64,000 nucleotides of DNA from Cycas panzhihuaensis (GCA_023213395.1 CM041465.1:207211741-207275740); one strand, 5' to 3'. Shown: positions 24,669 through 35,636, counted from the stretch's first letter. Notes: generated by a model from the sequence alone, not told the origin. Numbers and translations are program-made.

Positions 24669-25090
24669 TCAGGGACGGTCAATAAGGAGAGGAAGGCGGT
24701 GCTCAAGGATGAGGCGGACGAGACTATCTGCCTCAGCATTGAGAGCCCGAGGGATATACTAGATATCAATAGAAGAAAAGTGGGCCAGGAGGGATCTAGT
24801 AGTAGAAGCAAGAGTCCTCAAGTGAGGGCATCGCACCTGGTAAACCTGGGTGAGATGAGACACCACAACTTGAGAGTCGCAGCGTAATGATGGATCCGTG
24901 ATGGAAACAGAGAGCATCGAAGGGCTTTAATAATAGTCAGACACTGACTTCATTGTTGGTAGCCTCGGGAGGAAGATCCCAGAGCGAGGAGATCATGTCC
25001 GTAAGGGTCGCAGAGGATCCATGCAAAGGGCGTAAGGTCCAGGATTATCGCAGCCTTCCGCCATCAAGAAAGATGTAGATGCACATAGGT
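24669..25090 (-). pseudogene. T2 second (archaeal-type) RNase H relic
   Basis: The minus strand from 25070 encodes FLDGG, then NPGP in a neighbouring frame, later CDSQVVVSHLTQVYQV with LRTLASTTRSLLAHF, and finally YIPRALNAEADSLVRL with a stop at 24669. This is the order of an RNase HI-like fold of the archaeal/plant type (DGG-NPG start, a D in RCDSQ, the H/R-N-AD C-terminal helix). A TAG just before YIPRAL and frameshifts in the first third break it. It lies downstream of integrase and beyond the antisense gene, next to the 3' LTR. Acquired second RNase H domains are known in plant Tat elements; here the first RNase H is separately present after RT. Confidence 0.68.
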
Positions 25091-25277
25091 GACACAAAAT
25101 CCAAGCAGTCAACGGGTGATGAAAGCAACACTCAAAAAGCAAGCAAAAGGTGGCCGTGAAGGGTAGGAGGACCTAGCAATGAGGTTACCAGTATGAGTAA
25201 GCAACTGATCACCGGCAGAGAGTGGTCAGAAGGAAAAGCCTCCTGGGACTCCAAAAGGTCGCTTTAGGAAGTGAAAC

Positions 25278-25299
25278 ATGCCCCCAGGCGGGGGGGCAT
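25278..25299. repeat. GC-rich hairpin upstream of the antisense promoter
   Basis: ATGCCCCC (25278-25285) and GGGGGCAT (25292-25299) form an 8-bp perfect stem with a 6-base loop. It stands about 300 bases before the TATA box. Role unknown. Confidence 0.55.
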
Positions 25300-25596
25300 T
25301 CCCTTTGGGGACCCCGAGAGCGAAAAAAGACCGCAGAAACGAGTCCAGGGCGACGAAATGAGCCAAATGAGTATAAACTCGGGCAGACGCAGGAGTAGCG
25401 CGTAAAACGATACAGAAGGGCCCTAGCAAAAGCACGATAATGAGGCACCATTAATGCCCTTGCAAGGAAAGGTGGAAAAGGCCTCAGTACAACACAATTG
25501 ACGACAGGCCGTAAGGTAAATCCAAACAGTATAACCCGGATGGTCACAACGATTGTCGCGAGACCAAAAATGTAATAGTGCGCTGGGGCCCCCGCC

Positions 25597-25604
25597 TATA
25601 TAAG
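25597..25604 (+). promoter_or_regulatory. TATA box of the antisense gene
   Basis: TATATAAG, preceded at 25585-25592 by the palindrome GGGGCCCC, and followed 160 bases on by the best start codon. It points to a dedicated promoter on the strand opposite to T2 transcription. Confidence 0.5.
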
Positions 25605-28147
25605 GAAATTAACGGGAAAATGGATTCATTTTCACCGGCTCTCATACGAAACCAGAGCCATTCCCTTACGCAGCGGAGCGCCGCCTAACTTTGGAGGCAT
25701 GCAGAGAGAGATCGGGCTATCAGATCGGAGGGCAGAGAGAGCCAGCGCGACAGATAGGACGACATGACGGTAGCGAGACCAGATCCAGTGAGTGGATACC
25801 ACTAAACCCAGCCCAGATCTAAGTTCAAAGTTTGTTGGTTTTTTATAATTTTTTGCATGGTTTTAGTGCCCCTTATGGGCAACGAGAGGCCTCTCGGAGT
25901 CCAAATCGGACCCAGAAAGAGGCGGGGACCTGGGCATTAGGGAGCCCTGGTCCCGATGGGCCTCACAGGGTCCACCAGAAAAAATTTTAGTTTTTCGGGG
26001 TGGAAATCCACCCTTTGGGGTCGTTGCCAGTCATGCAGAATGATCGCGGTCGCGATTATTACCGCGGTCCCACGATCGCCGTGGGACCTGCGTACAAACT
26101 TAGCAGACGGCCAAGTTTGGCGCAAGACGGCGCGTAAAGGCAGAAAAATAGACATGAGGGCCAGAAGAACCCCAAATCTCAAGAAGAGAGAGATTTTAGA
26201 GAGAGAGGGATAGTAGTGACTGATGTGAAGCTAACTCTGAGTTGTTTTTGGTGTGAACAGGTTGTCCTCGTGGTAGATAACTGCGAGAACATAGGCATGG
26301 CTATGCTGACTTACATGGAGATGGTATCGCAGGAGGATAGGGAGATCCTACAGAGGTGTGGCCTATACAAGGCCCTCAAGACACCTCAAGATACACCTGA
26401 TCGTAGACCTGCTGGTTGATATAGTGTTCCATTGGGATGAGGAGATGTGTTCCACCCACCGCAGTAGGTGATGTGACTGGCCATGCCGAGAGATATCCAA
26501 GTGATATTGGGAGTTCCGGCGACAGGGAGGCTGGTGAGACTAGGGACGCCGCCAAAGACCGAGGCAAAGACACGTGGAGGTAGCCCTATTCTTCATAGGA
26601 GTTGACAGATGGGAGCGGAGGGGAGCCCCCCTCCAGACAGTATTGATGTCAGGGATTCCTCGAGTGAGGAAACTAGCTATATTATGCATTCTGTTCTGGA
26701 TTTCCCGGAAACAGAACTATAGGGAGGTACCAGGCGGGTGGGTGGATGTAGTTCGCCGCTGCGAAGTCGGTGAGAGGATGGACTGGGCAGCCCTGATAGC
26801 GGCGAACCTCATCGCCCAGTTGGATACTATCAGGACGATCGACAGAGGTGGATTATCGTATAGCACACTGTTACAGTGTTGGTTCTTCGATCACTTCGCG
26901 GTAGTGGCACCAGCGGGGGGACCACACCCCATCACAGAGCAGGCCCCGATGGTCCACAGGTGGCAGACGAGACTAAGGGGGATAGAGGACAGGGCCCATG
27001 TCCGGCGATCAGTGGAGGCCACATCACTAGACCTCCTCACCCTCCCAGACTACATAGCGGAGCCCTATAGGACGGTGAGGTGGGATAGCGACGATGAGGT
27101 GGGCAGAGCAGGAGTGCCCGCAAGTGATGACAGTGGAGACGACGGGGATGATGGAGATGATGGGGATGATGGGGCTGGCCCGTCACGACCTTCAGGGGAG
27201 GCAGGTCCTTCAGGGACAACAGGAGACACAGAGGGTCCATCTAGAGCTGTCGAAGGAGAGGCAGGACCATCTGGAGTACAGGGCGAGGTCAGGGGACCCG
27301 TGACCAGGGCCCGCAGGCTGCAGATCATGATGGGATCTGGAGGGATGAGAGCTGGGCCCACCCCCTCAAGGAGAGAGACCCAGGAAGAGGAGGTTCCAGA
27401 GGACAAGGCACCCACAACAAGTGAGAGCCGAGGAGGAGGATGCCGCATGACCGGAGGAGTCGGCCATAAAGAAGTGAGACCTAACCCTTTCCAGAGTTGT
27501 TTGGCATCCAGATAGATGTTTGGTTTGATTTGATCATGGTATATGGTGAGATGTAAACTGACACATGGCATGTTGTATTGGCAGGTGCAGTAGAGATCCA
27601 GAGATTGGTAGAGGCTGTGGTGAGGGAGATATTCCCTCAGGTATACGCAGAGGGGCAACCACCCATCCAGGCAGGTGACGAGCCTAGAGCGGCAGGTGCC
27701 CACAGAGAGGCATTTACCCCGTTAGTGAGGGTGAGGGACATATGGGCTACCGAGTCCCAAGAGCATGTGACATCCCAGGGACGACTGCAATAGGAGAGAG
27801 ATGACGCGAGACGCGAGAGAGACGAGCTACGCGGACGGGTACAGGCTCTAGAGGCACGGGGCGGAGCAGATGGAGATGCCGAGAGCAGAACCCAGCTAAC
27901 AGTCATCACAAAGTGTCTCAGGGTGACAGAGGAGGCACTCCGGGGAGAGCGGGATCGTATCCAGGCCAGATACGATCGGCTGGTGGCCCAGATGGTATCG
28001 AGGTCGAGCCGGAGCAGGACGCGTACCCACACGGCGACGACGACCCCGAGACGGCCGAGGGATGAGGAGAGCGAGGCAGGCAACTCGCAGAGGCCCAGGA
28101 TGAGCCTCGGAGGCATGTGGTCCCCAGGAGCGGGGCAACAGCAGTAG
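25597..28147 (+). pseudogene. Antisense gene in T2 encoding a plant-mobile-domain-like protein
   Basis: Lies opposite to gag-pol. A TATATAAG box (25597) precedes several small upstream frames. ATG at 25764 opens eight codons up to a GTGAGT donor at 25788. An acceptor after TGTGAACAG (26260) rejoins in phase 0 with a frame reading EDREILQRCGLYKAL. Pieces in shifted frames follow: LLVDIVFHWDEEM, DIQVILGVPATGRLV, then an open block from about 26571 with LIAAN, RGGLSYSTLLQCWFFDHF and VVAP. This RCG-L / W-E / DI-LGVP-G / LLQ-W series is the pattern of the PMD (aminotransferase-like) domain. An Asp/Gly run (DDGDDGDDGDDG, near 27140) is next. After a possible intron (27474-27584, phase not matching) comes a charged, coiled-coil-like C-terminus ending at 28147, with one internal TAG at 27791. 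At least two frameshifts make it a pseudogene. Domain identity is by eye. Confidence 0.65.
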
Positions 28148-28270
28148 GATATGTATATATGGTTTTGACAGGGGAAAGTATGTGCCTCCAAGGGGTCATA
28201 TATAGGACCATATGATTGTACTTCTCGCAGGGACACCGGCTTCCCAGATGCATGATGTGACATGATTTTG

Positions 28271-28274
<4 letters not shown>

Positions 28275-28325
<51 letters not shown>
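28275..28325. repeat. (TA)n microsatellite, 51 bp
   Basis: Uninterrupted TA repeat just after the 3' end of the antisense gene. It is inside T2 and absent from T1 because the surrounding region is deleted there. Confidence 0.95.
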
Positions 28326-28327
<2 letters not shown>

Positions 28328-28840
28328 GGTAATTAGAACCCCGTTTGGATATAAGATGCTGTGTATGATGTATCATGTGTGGATGACATGTATGGTTATT
28401 TTGTGTGCTGTGAATGTTATGTTGTGGATGTTTTATGTTATGGGTATTTTGTGTTATGAACATATGTTTCCTTCCATGTATGGCTATATGTCTAATAGGA
28501 GCACACACACACATCGTGAGTGGAACGACAGAGGGGTGTGAGGTTAGAGGATACAGCGGTATACACTTCTACGAAAGAGCATAGCTGACTATGCGAAGGA
28601 AACGACAGACAGGGAGAGGAGCGACGATGCTCCCAAGCGTCCTCCTGATCGGGGAATGCCCAAGCAAGACGACAAGAGTTCCCAAGAGGATACGGGAACC
28701 CGGGTTCCACGGAAGGAACCGGAGAGAGGGAGAAAGACCCATCTTAAATTTCCATTCAACCCGTGGTTGGGAAGAATGGGGACAACCTAAGATGGTAGTT
28801 TAGGCTCATTTCAGAGCAGGGCGAAGAGATTGCCGAGAGA
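28326..28840. other. T2 spacer between integrase and the antisense gene
   Basis: No gene. It matches the T1 spacer at about 10285-10735 (shared TTTCCTTCCGTGTATGGCC-like and CCCGTGGTTGGGAGGAATGG-like blocks), so it is an old conserved non-coding part of this family. It also holds the single counterpart of the T1 85-bp repeat. Confidence 0.65.
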
Positions 28841-30000
28841 TCACACATAAAACTTCTTAAGGAACTTTCCATTAACGGCCTTCTCAAATTCAAGCCCTTC
28901 TAGGGTGGCTATCCTGTAGGCACCATTATAGAGGGATTCGATAATGACGAAAGGACCGACCCATCGGGGTTTGAACTTGGTCAAATGGTCATGGAGATAT
29001 TCGAGCTTGAGGACATAGTCCCTAGGAAACAAAGGACGAGAACGAAGCTGTTTATCGTAGGCCCTTTGTGAGCAGGCTTTGGATGCTAGGTTAGCCGACA
29101 GCCTAAGCCGCCTCTCATCCAAAACTCCGAGGTCCGAAAGCGAGCCTCGATGGATCGACTCTTCGCCGATGAAACCTCAAGGGAGACTCGCAGGAAGGAA
29201 TCTCCACCTCCAATGAGTACCACCTCGCATCAGAGACCGTGGAGAATGGGGTCATTCCCGTGGCGTAAGCGGATAGAGGTGCGGTAAGCCCACAAGGCGG
29301 AGGGCAACTGAAGGTGCCAATCCTTTTGGGATTGAGCAATGGTTTTCTTGAGAATGTTGACGAGGGTCTTATTAAAAGACTCCACTTGGCCATTTGCTTG
29401 AGGGTAGTAAGGGGAGGAAGTCTTATGAGAAATTTTAAACTTCTCACAAAGCTCATCCATCTCCTTATTACAGAAAGGAGTTCCATTGTCAGTGATTAGG
29501 ACATCCAGAATTCCAAAATGGCAAATGATATGTTGGTAAACGAATGTGGCGATCGTTTTACCAGGGGTAGTGATTAAGGGAATGGCCTCCGCCCATTTGG
29601 TAAAATACTCTGTGGCAGTCAAGATAAACTTGTGCTGCGATGACGAAGGTGGGGAGATAGCCCCAATGAGGTCTAGTCCCCACTGAGCGAAAGGCCATGG
29701 CGAAACAATGGGATGCGTGGCCCTGAAGGCGCATGGGAAATGTTGGCGTGTTCCTGACATCGCCGACATTTCAGAGCGAAGGCGTGAGCGTCTTTAAAAG
29801 GGACAACAAAAATAGCCCATGCGAGGATCCTCCGAGCCATGATCGGCCCCCAAAGTGACCTCCACAAATGCTTTGTGGTGGCATTCACAAAGTACCGTCG
29901 CCTCACAAGAGTGACGCAGCGGAGGAGGATCCCATCGAAAGACCTCTTGTACAATACCTCATCCACGAGGAGGTATTGCCTGACAGAAGTCTGGATACGA
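28841..30000 (-). pseudogene. int: T2 integrase (frameshifted, DDE intact)
   Basis: Inserts the cDNA into host DNA. The N-terminal zinc region is recognised around 29800 (CRRCQEHA). The catalytic core 29769-29230 has WGLDLIG, LITDNGTPF and NGQVESFNKTL, giving Asp33, Asp94 and Glu130 of that frame, with exactly 35 residues between the second Asp and the Glu. The C-terminal domain (29122-28841) has KFKPRWVGPFVI, NGAYRIATLEG and ends NGKFLKKFYV; there is no chromodomain, as expected for Tat. The zinc part, the core and the C-terminal domain are in different frames, so at least two frameshifts break it. A spacer without genes follows. Confidence 0.87.
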
Positions 30001-30100
30001 GATCTAACTTTACTACTAGCGTCGGGCGATCGCCGCCGTGAAGATACTGCACTATGTCACCGTACCACTCATTGTCGATGAGCGGATGGGAAGAGGCTCC

Positions 30101-31600
30101 CTAAATCGCCAAGATAGACTCGTCGGGGAGAGAGTCATCAATGGGAGCACCAAAGGAGTTAGGGATAGGGGCATCCGTGAGTTGCTCGGCCACTATTATT
30201 CCCTTCTTTGATTTCTGGTTAACGATATGGAGGTCGAATTCTTGGAGTAGGACGGCCCAACGACTAGCCCTACCCGTCAAATCCGAACGAGTTAGCAAGT
30301 ATCACAAGGGATCGGATTGAACGATCACCTTGGTGATGTTGCCAAGCAAGTAGTGCCTGAACTTCTTGGTCGTATGGACCAAGGAGAGGCATTCCTTCTC
30401 GGTGGGGGAATAGTTAAGCTCAGCAGCCATGAGAGTACGACTGATGAAATATATAGCTCTCTCAGTTTCTGAGTCGTCCTCCTGAGCAAGCATAGCGCCC
30501 AAGGATTCGTTAGTCGTCGAGGTGTATAGGATGAAGGGCCTATCAAATCGGGGAGGTGCCAACGTAGGAGCGGAAGCTAGGGCTTCCTTAAGTCCTTCGA
30601 AGGCCTTTTGGGTCTTGTCAGACCAGGTAAAAGGAGCTCCCTTCTTCAATAGGTTCGTGAGGGGTTTGGCGCTCATAGCGAAATCAGCTAGGAAACGCCT
30701 AAGAAAACCAACCCTTCCTAGAAACGACTTAATCCGCTGAGTTCTGTGTGGCATGTCAAGGATCACCCTGACTTTGTCAGGGTCAATCTGAATTCCTTGT
30801 TTGGATACAAGGAACCCAAGGAGTTTACCCGAGGTAACGGCAAACACACACTTGAACAGATTTAGACTGACGCGATACTTGCGGCATCATGAAAAGATGG
30901 CATGCAAGTCGGAAGGGTGATGGGTCCTAACGCTGGAGAGACCCATCATATCGTCCATGAAGACCTCCAACGTGTTGTCAATGAGGTCATGGAAGATAAA
31001 ATGCATGGCTCTTTGGTAAGTAGCACCTGCATTCTTAAGGCCAAAGGGCATCGCCTTGTAGGTGAAGGTACCCCAAGGAGTAGTGAAGGTCGTCTTATGG
31101 CGGTCTTCGGGAGAAATCTAAATTTGGTTATAGCCAGAGAAGCCATCCATTAGGGACATCACTTCAAATCCGGTGGTGCGATCAATAATTTGATCGAGGA
31201 AGGGTAACAGGAAATTGTCCTTAGGACAGGCATTATTGATGTCACAAAAATCGACACATATACGAATCGCCCCATTCTTTTTAGCAACGGGGATAACGTT
31301 AGAGACCCATTTAGGGTAGTCGATGGAAGTAATAAGCCCAGCATCCAGAAGCTTTTCAACCTCCATTTTGACGGCAGCAGAGAGCTTCAGGTGAAGGGGA
31401 TGTTGCTTCTGGCGCACAGGGTGGGCACCAGGAAGGGTGGTGAGGTTATGAGTGACAATCGAGGGGTCAATTCCCTTCATGTCAGCATAATCCCATGCGA
31501 ACACGTCTCAGAACTCCTAGAACAGAAGGGAGTACTCCCTTATCTCATTAGGGGAACATTCCAACCCGACCTTAATGACCTTGCCTAGGGCCAAGACTAT
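30101..31600 (-). pseudogene. pol: T2 reverse transcriptase and RNase H
   Basis: Copies the element RNA to DNA and removes the RNA strand. RT begins near 31560 (DVFAWDYADMKGIDP, then WVSNVIPVAKKNG and IRICVDFCDINNACPKDN). The catalytic box is FMDD (30950-30961), a tolerated variant of YxDD. The connection and RNase H follow in the same frame (GFLVSKQGIQIDP, FLGRVGFLRRFL, NYSPTEKECLSLV, KFRHYLLGN). Nonsense codons lie near 31118, 30889 and 30300, with no frameshift in this segment. It is therefore a young pseudogene of an otherwise well-kept RT. The arrangement RT then RNase H, with integrase downstream, is the Ty3/gypsy order. Confidence 0.88.
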
Positions 31601-32227
31601 ATCTTAAGTTGTCCCCATGCACATGGCATTGCCCTCCTCGAAGTGGAGAGGGGAAAGATCAACAGGAGGAGGAGGAACAGGAGATGGGATCGGATCGGCA
31701 AGCGTGGATCCGATCACGAGGATCTTCTGATGACCAAGCCGGTGGTGACCAGAAGGCAAGTTAGGCGCAAGGCCCGCCAGATGCTCAAGCAGGGCTTCGT
31801 CATCCTTGAAATAATCCATCCCATGGATGACCTTACTTCGAGTAGAGGAAGCACTGGAAGGAGTAAGAGCAACGGGACCATGATGGCTATCGAGTTGCTT
31901 AACTTCCTTGTGGGAATCTGAAGGAAAACCAAGAAGAGGCTCCTTGGAAGGAGCGAAAGGCAATTCTTCAAAGCCATTACCTACGGGGGGTAACGAAGAA
32001 GAAGAACTGGCGATGGGCAGGTCAACACGAGCGATGACGTGTGACACGCATGAGTGGCTAGCCTCACCAATGAGAGAGGTTCTAGGTGGGGATCTAGAAC
32101 AAGGAGGGTGCGACCTACTGGCACAGAGGAAAGAGATGGGATGAAGGCAATCCTCATCTTCGTCAAGTGACTCATCATCACTAAACGAAGTAAGGTACCC
32201 GTAACTCCTGATGCCAATAGGGGCGAA

Positions 32228-32908
32228 TCACGTGAGACTAGGGGGAGAAGATGCGGGATCTTCTTCGGATGGGTTAGGTATACCAATAGAGCAAGCTGAG
32301 GCATGCGTAGATGAACCTTGGTTTGTCGAACTGGTGGAACGGGTTTGTTTGGTAAACGGGCATTCGCGGGGAACCACTCTCATTCGCCCGTCGTGGACGA
32401 ATTTAAGTTGTCCCCAAAGAGTCAAGCACATGGCTCCCATTTGATCGAGCCATGGATGATCTAGAAGGAGGTTGTAATCCACGTCAACATCGAGGACTAC
32501 AATGTCAATAAGAACGGTCTTGCCCTCAAGGGTGAGCGGAATCGCGATAGATCCCAAAGGGGTCTTCTTGCTACTGTCATAACCTTGGCATCGCCAAGGA
32601 ACAGGTTCCAAGGTGGAGATACCAAGCTCTTGCATGACATGCAAGGGCATGGCATTGACAGAAGAATTATTATCGACAATAGTCCTTTGAAGGGTACAAT
32701 CGGGCGTATTGATAGTGATGGTGAATGGGAAGTTCCACTGACGTTCCCTTTCACCGGCGGGAGGAAGTTCCTTAGGATCAAATGAGATAACAGGCCCATA
32801 ACTTTGGGCGACACCCAAAGCATGGACAGGCGCATCACTGGATCCTAAAGCTTCTAGGAGGAGGGCCCGCTGCTCGGGACAACTCCTCAGGACGTCCATT
32901 AAGGACAT
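32228..32908 (-). pseudogene. pro: T2 aspartic protease (active site altered)
   Basis: Would process the polyprotein. The domain is recognised by TIVDNNSSVNAMP and NLLLDHPWLDQMG. In T1 the same loops read DNGSS and LLFGRPWL. The glycine after the catalytic Asp-Asn has become Asn, and the Gly-Arg of the second loop has become Asp-His. Both positions are structurally important in the family, so this copy is probably inactive although its frame is open for 226 codons. It sits between gag and a Pro-rich linker (32047-31604) that leads into RT in the same frame. Confidence 0.8.
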
Positions 32909-32983
32909 TCCTGCGGCGACCGTATGAAGCTCGTCGACGATGGAGAAGGGCTTACCCTTCGTGGTAGGTTGGGTAAGTGCCCT

Positions 32984-35472
32984 TCAGAAATCGTAACAAC
33001 CTGGGCATACAGGAATAGCCTTGGGAAAGAGAGGGATTTCTGAAGAAAGGTTCTCCGGAAGAGGGTCAGAAGGAGCAGAAGAACAAGAAGCTCCTGCCAC
33101 TTCTTTGGCGGCTTGAGATCGCGTCAGGGCGTAAGTAGGAGTTACTTCAAGCAACTGGATCACCTTCTTCCTCCTATTCCGGGGTCGCGAAGGTGACGGG
33201 GTGCGACGGCTAGGAGAACGAGAGGAGGAAGACGAGTTCCAGGCACCCTTCCCTTTGTCGCGGGAAGGACGAGGATTAGGCGATCTTCCTCGGTTTCGGT
33301 TGCTCTTGGTTTGGGTGTTGCGATCGTGTTCCCCATGTTTAGGAAACGGATCCTTGTGAACTGGTTGATCCAAATTAGGCCTTGAGGCCCGTTTGGAGGA
33401 AGAATCGCGTCGAGGGGCATCCTTTGGAGGCTGGGCCCTACAACGCGAATCGTCGTGGAAGCACTCCCCATGAATGGAGTACCACTTCTTCTCAAGCGGA
33501 GGGTCAGACCTTATCACTTGAGAGGACTGGGCATTTCTATTCCTAGGGAGAGGAGCTTGGGTAGTTTGTTGAACTTGTTTATTGGATGTAGGGGATGAAG
33601 GAGCTTGAAGTCTGAGTTCCTTCATCGTACACTCGAATGAGCGTATGGCTGATGTGAGAGGGTCTAAAGTCCTTTCAGTCGGATGAGAGGAGGACCAGGT
33701 AGGTTATGAAGGTTTGGTATCCTTAGTTGGGGGTGGCGCCTCACAGCGCTGTGAGGGCTTAAGAGGTTTCTTGAGACCAGCTTGGATCTCAATAGCCTCC
33801 AACGCCAAACACTTAGCGATTACGGAGTCACATGTGGTCGCCCCTATCTTGAGGACTTCCACATGAACTTCGGGACAAAGTGCGTTGACAAAAAGGTCTC
33901 GCTTCAGCTCCTCGGGCAATGTTGCCTTAGTGGAGTGAAGCAAGTCATGAAATCACCACACAAAGTCATGATTCATCTCATTGTGACCTTGTTTGAGCGA
34001 AAGAAGCGACTTCATTCCGCTCTCAAATGGATGGGCTACATCAAAATAGTTGATGAACTCATCCACCAATTGCTGGAATGAATGGATAGAATGGGCAGGG
34101 AGACGGTAGAACCACTTGAGGGCGTCACCCTGCAGGGATCGCGGGAACAATTTCATTAAAATGTGGTCGTAAGCCCAGTAATCAATGCATGCCATAGAAA
34201 AACTATGCACATGCTCCGCCGGGTCTTGCAACGAAGTTCCATCGAATCTAGGAACTTGTGGGGATGAGGTGGTGTTGGTTCGTAACGCCTCAACGGAAGA
34301 GGTGTTGACCTAAAGTCCATGAAGGGCGTGCCTAGACCGTAGGGTCAACGAATGTCGTAGTGGTAATGAACAAGGAGTGGATGGGGTGGAACACCCATCC
34401 TCCTGAGGAAATGCCCTCATTGAAAAGAGGCATAGGGGTAGGTGCCTCGAAGGGAGCTCTGCCCTTACGAAGGCACAACGGATGGGATTGCATTGGATGG
34501 TAGGCAAGACGGATGTGGAACCAGGTTTTACCCATATGGGCCACCCGTAGGTGGAGCGACCCCATATGGGTGTAACGGATCCACCCCATAAACTGGGAGA
34601 CAGCTTCCTCTACCCTACCCCCAAGGTTGAGAAGTATACCCTAGGGGAACGTAGAAGGAAGTACCAACGTGTTGGGTTTGAGGATGTGTGGGAGCGGATC
34701 CCATGTGGCTAGGACTCGAGATGCTAGTAGAACCAGCGGGCCTACTAGGAGCAACATGTGCCACATTAGGGGATGGCATATTGGTTTGGTTAGGAATGGG
34801 TATGCTAACCTTCAATTGAGGGAAAGACACACCATGGGGAGATCCTGAAACACTAGGACCTTGATGAGAAATGGAAGGCGCGATACATGCCCCCACTGTC
34901 CGAATAGGAAAGGAGCGGGACACGTGCATAGGCACAAAGGGATTCGTTATCAAAGGAAGAGTAGATGAGGGTGAGGCATGCAGGGGAGGAGCAGAAGAGG
35001 AAGAGGCTCCTCCACGGAGGGCACCCTCACGCCATCCAAGACGCGGTTGCAAGCATGCCGCACGGTGACACTCATTGAGAGCTTCAACTACATCAATAGG
35101 AGGAGTTCCTACGTACTCTTAAGAGGTAATCGGGACCATGAACAAAGTAGGTTCCTCGAAATACTCCTCATAAGAGTCACCAACTACGTGGCAAGTCTCA
35201 AGAGGAACGGATCCTTCTACGGCATGGGTAGAGGGATGGACATCAAGTGAGAGGTGTTGGTCACTCAAGTAATAAAGGGGTTCATCACCCTCTTGGGTGG
35301 ACCCCGGAATAGAGGAAGGAAAAGCATGGGTTTCCAAGGTTGAAGTGTGGTAGGCCCAATCAGAAGAGTATCCCTCCATAGTCAGATCAGAATCTGACAA
35401 AGGAAGAGGGTGATACTCGGGGTCTTATAACAATGGAGGTAGACCACGCAAACGACGAGAAAAGCGTCGCAT
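32984..35472 (-). pseudogene. gag: T2 gag (broken)
   Basis: Structural protein of the particle. It starts MRRFSRRLRGLPPLL at 35472, as in T1, but codon 16 is a stop. The Pro/Ser-rich first part stays in that frame to about 34615, where a frameshift moves the reading to the frame used by the rest of gag-pol. The core (from about 34231) has GDALKWFYRLPAHSIHSF and SLLSLKQGHNEMNHDF, then a stop near 33950 exactly where T1 reads DFVRCFHDLL. The C-terminal part (33625-32984) has the zinc knuckle with its first Cys changed to Tyr (WYSIHGECFHDDSRC), followed by a long Arg/Ser-rich basic stretch (SRSPSRRTPSPSR) likely to bind RNA. It lies in frame with the protease downstream. Confidence 0.82.
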
Positions 35473-35616
35473 GCAAGATCAACCAACAACGTTAGGGAAA
35501 AGGGAAAGGCACACACGTTGGGGGCTGCCTAACGTAGAGATCGAAATAGGTATAAAAGGATCACAAGAAGGTAGCGAAACCAACGAAAGAGTGTGGAAAC
35601 TAGCTCCCTTACTCGT

Positions 35617-35636
35617 AGTCCCCAGTATGGTCGCCA
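35617..35636 (-). other. T2 primer binding site
   Basis: The minus strand reads TGGCGACCATACTGGGGAC one base after the LTR end. T1 has CGGCGACCATCTTGACC in the same place. A TGGCGAC-type site is usual for the Tat lineage, unlike the TGGTATCAGAGC sites elsewhere in this window. The exact tRNA cannot be assigned by eye. Confidence 0.65.

Noticed and set aside
27065-27703. 212-codon minus-strand frame opposite the antisense gene
   Set aside because: It is the Pro/Ser-rich shadow of the Asp/Gly-rich plus-strand coding sequence.
27637-28263. 208-codon minus-strand frame at the end of the antisense gene
   Set aside because: Mirror of the Arg/Glu-rich coiled-coil region; wording is low-complexity and no Tat domain is expected there.
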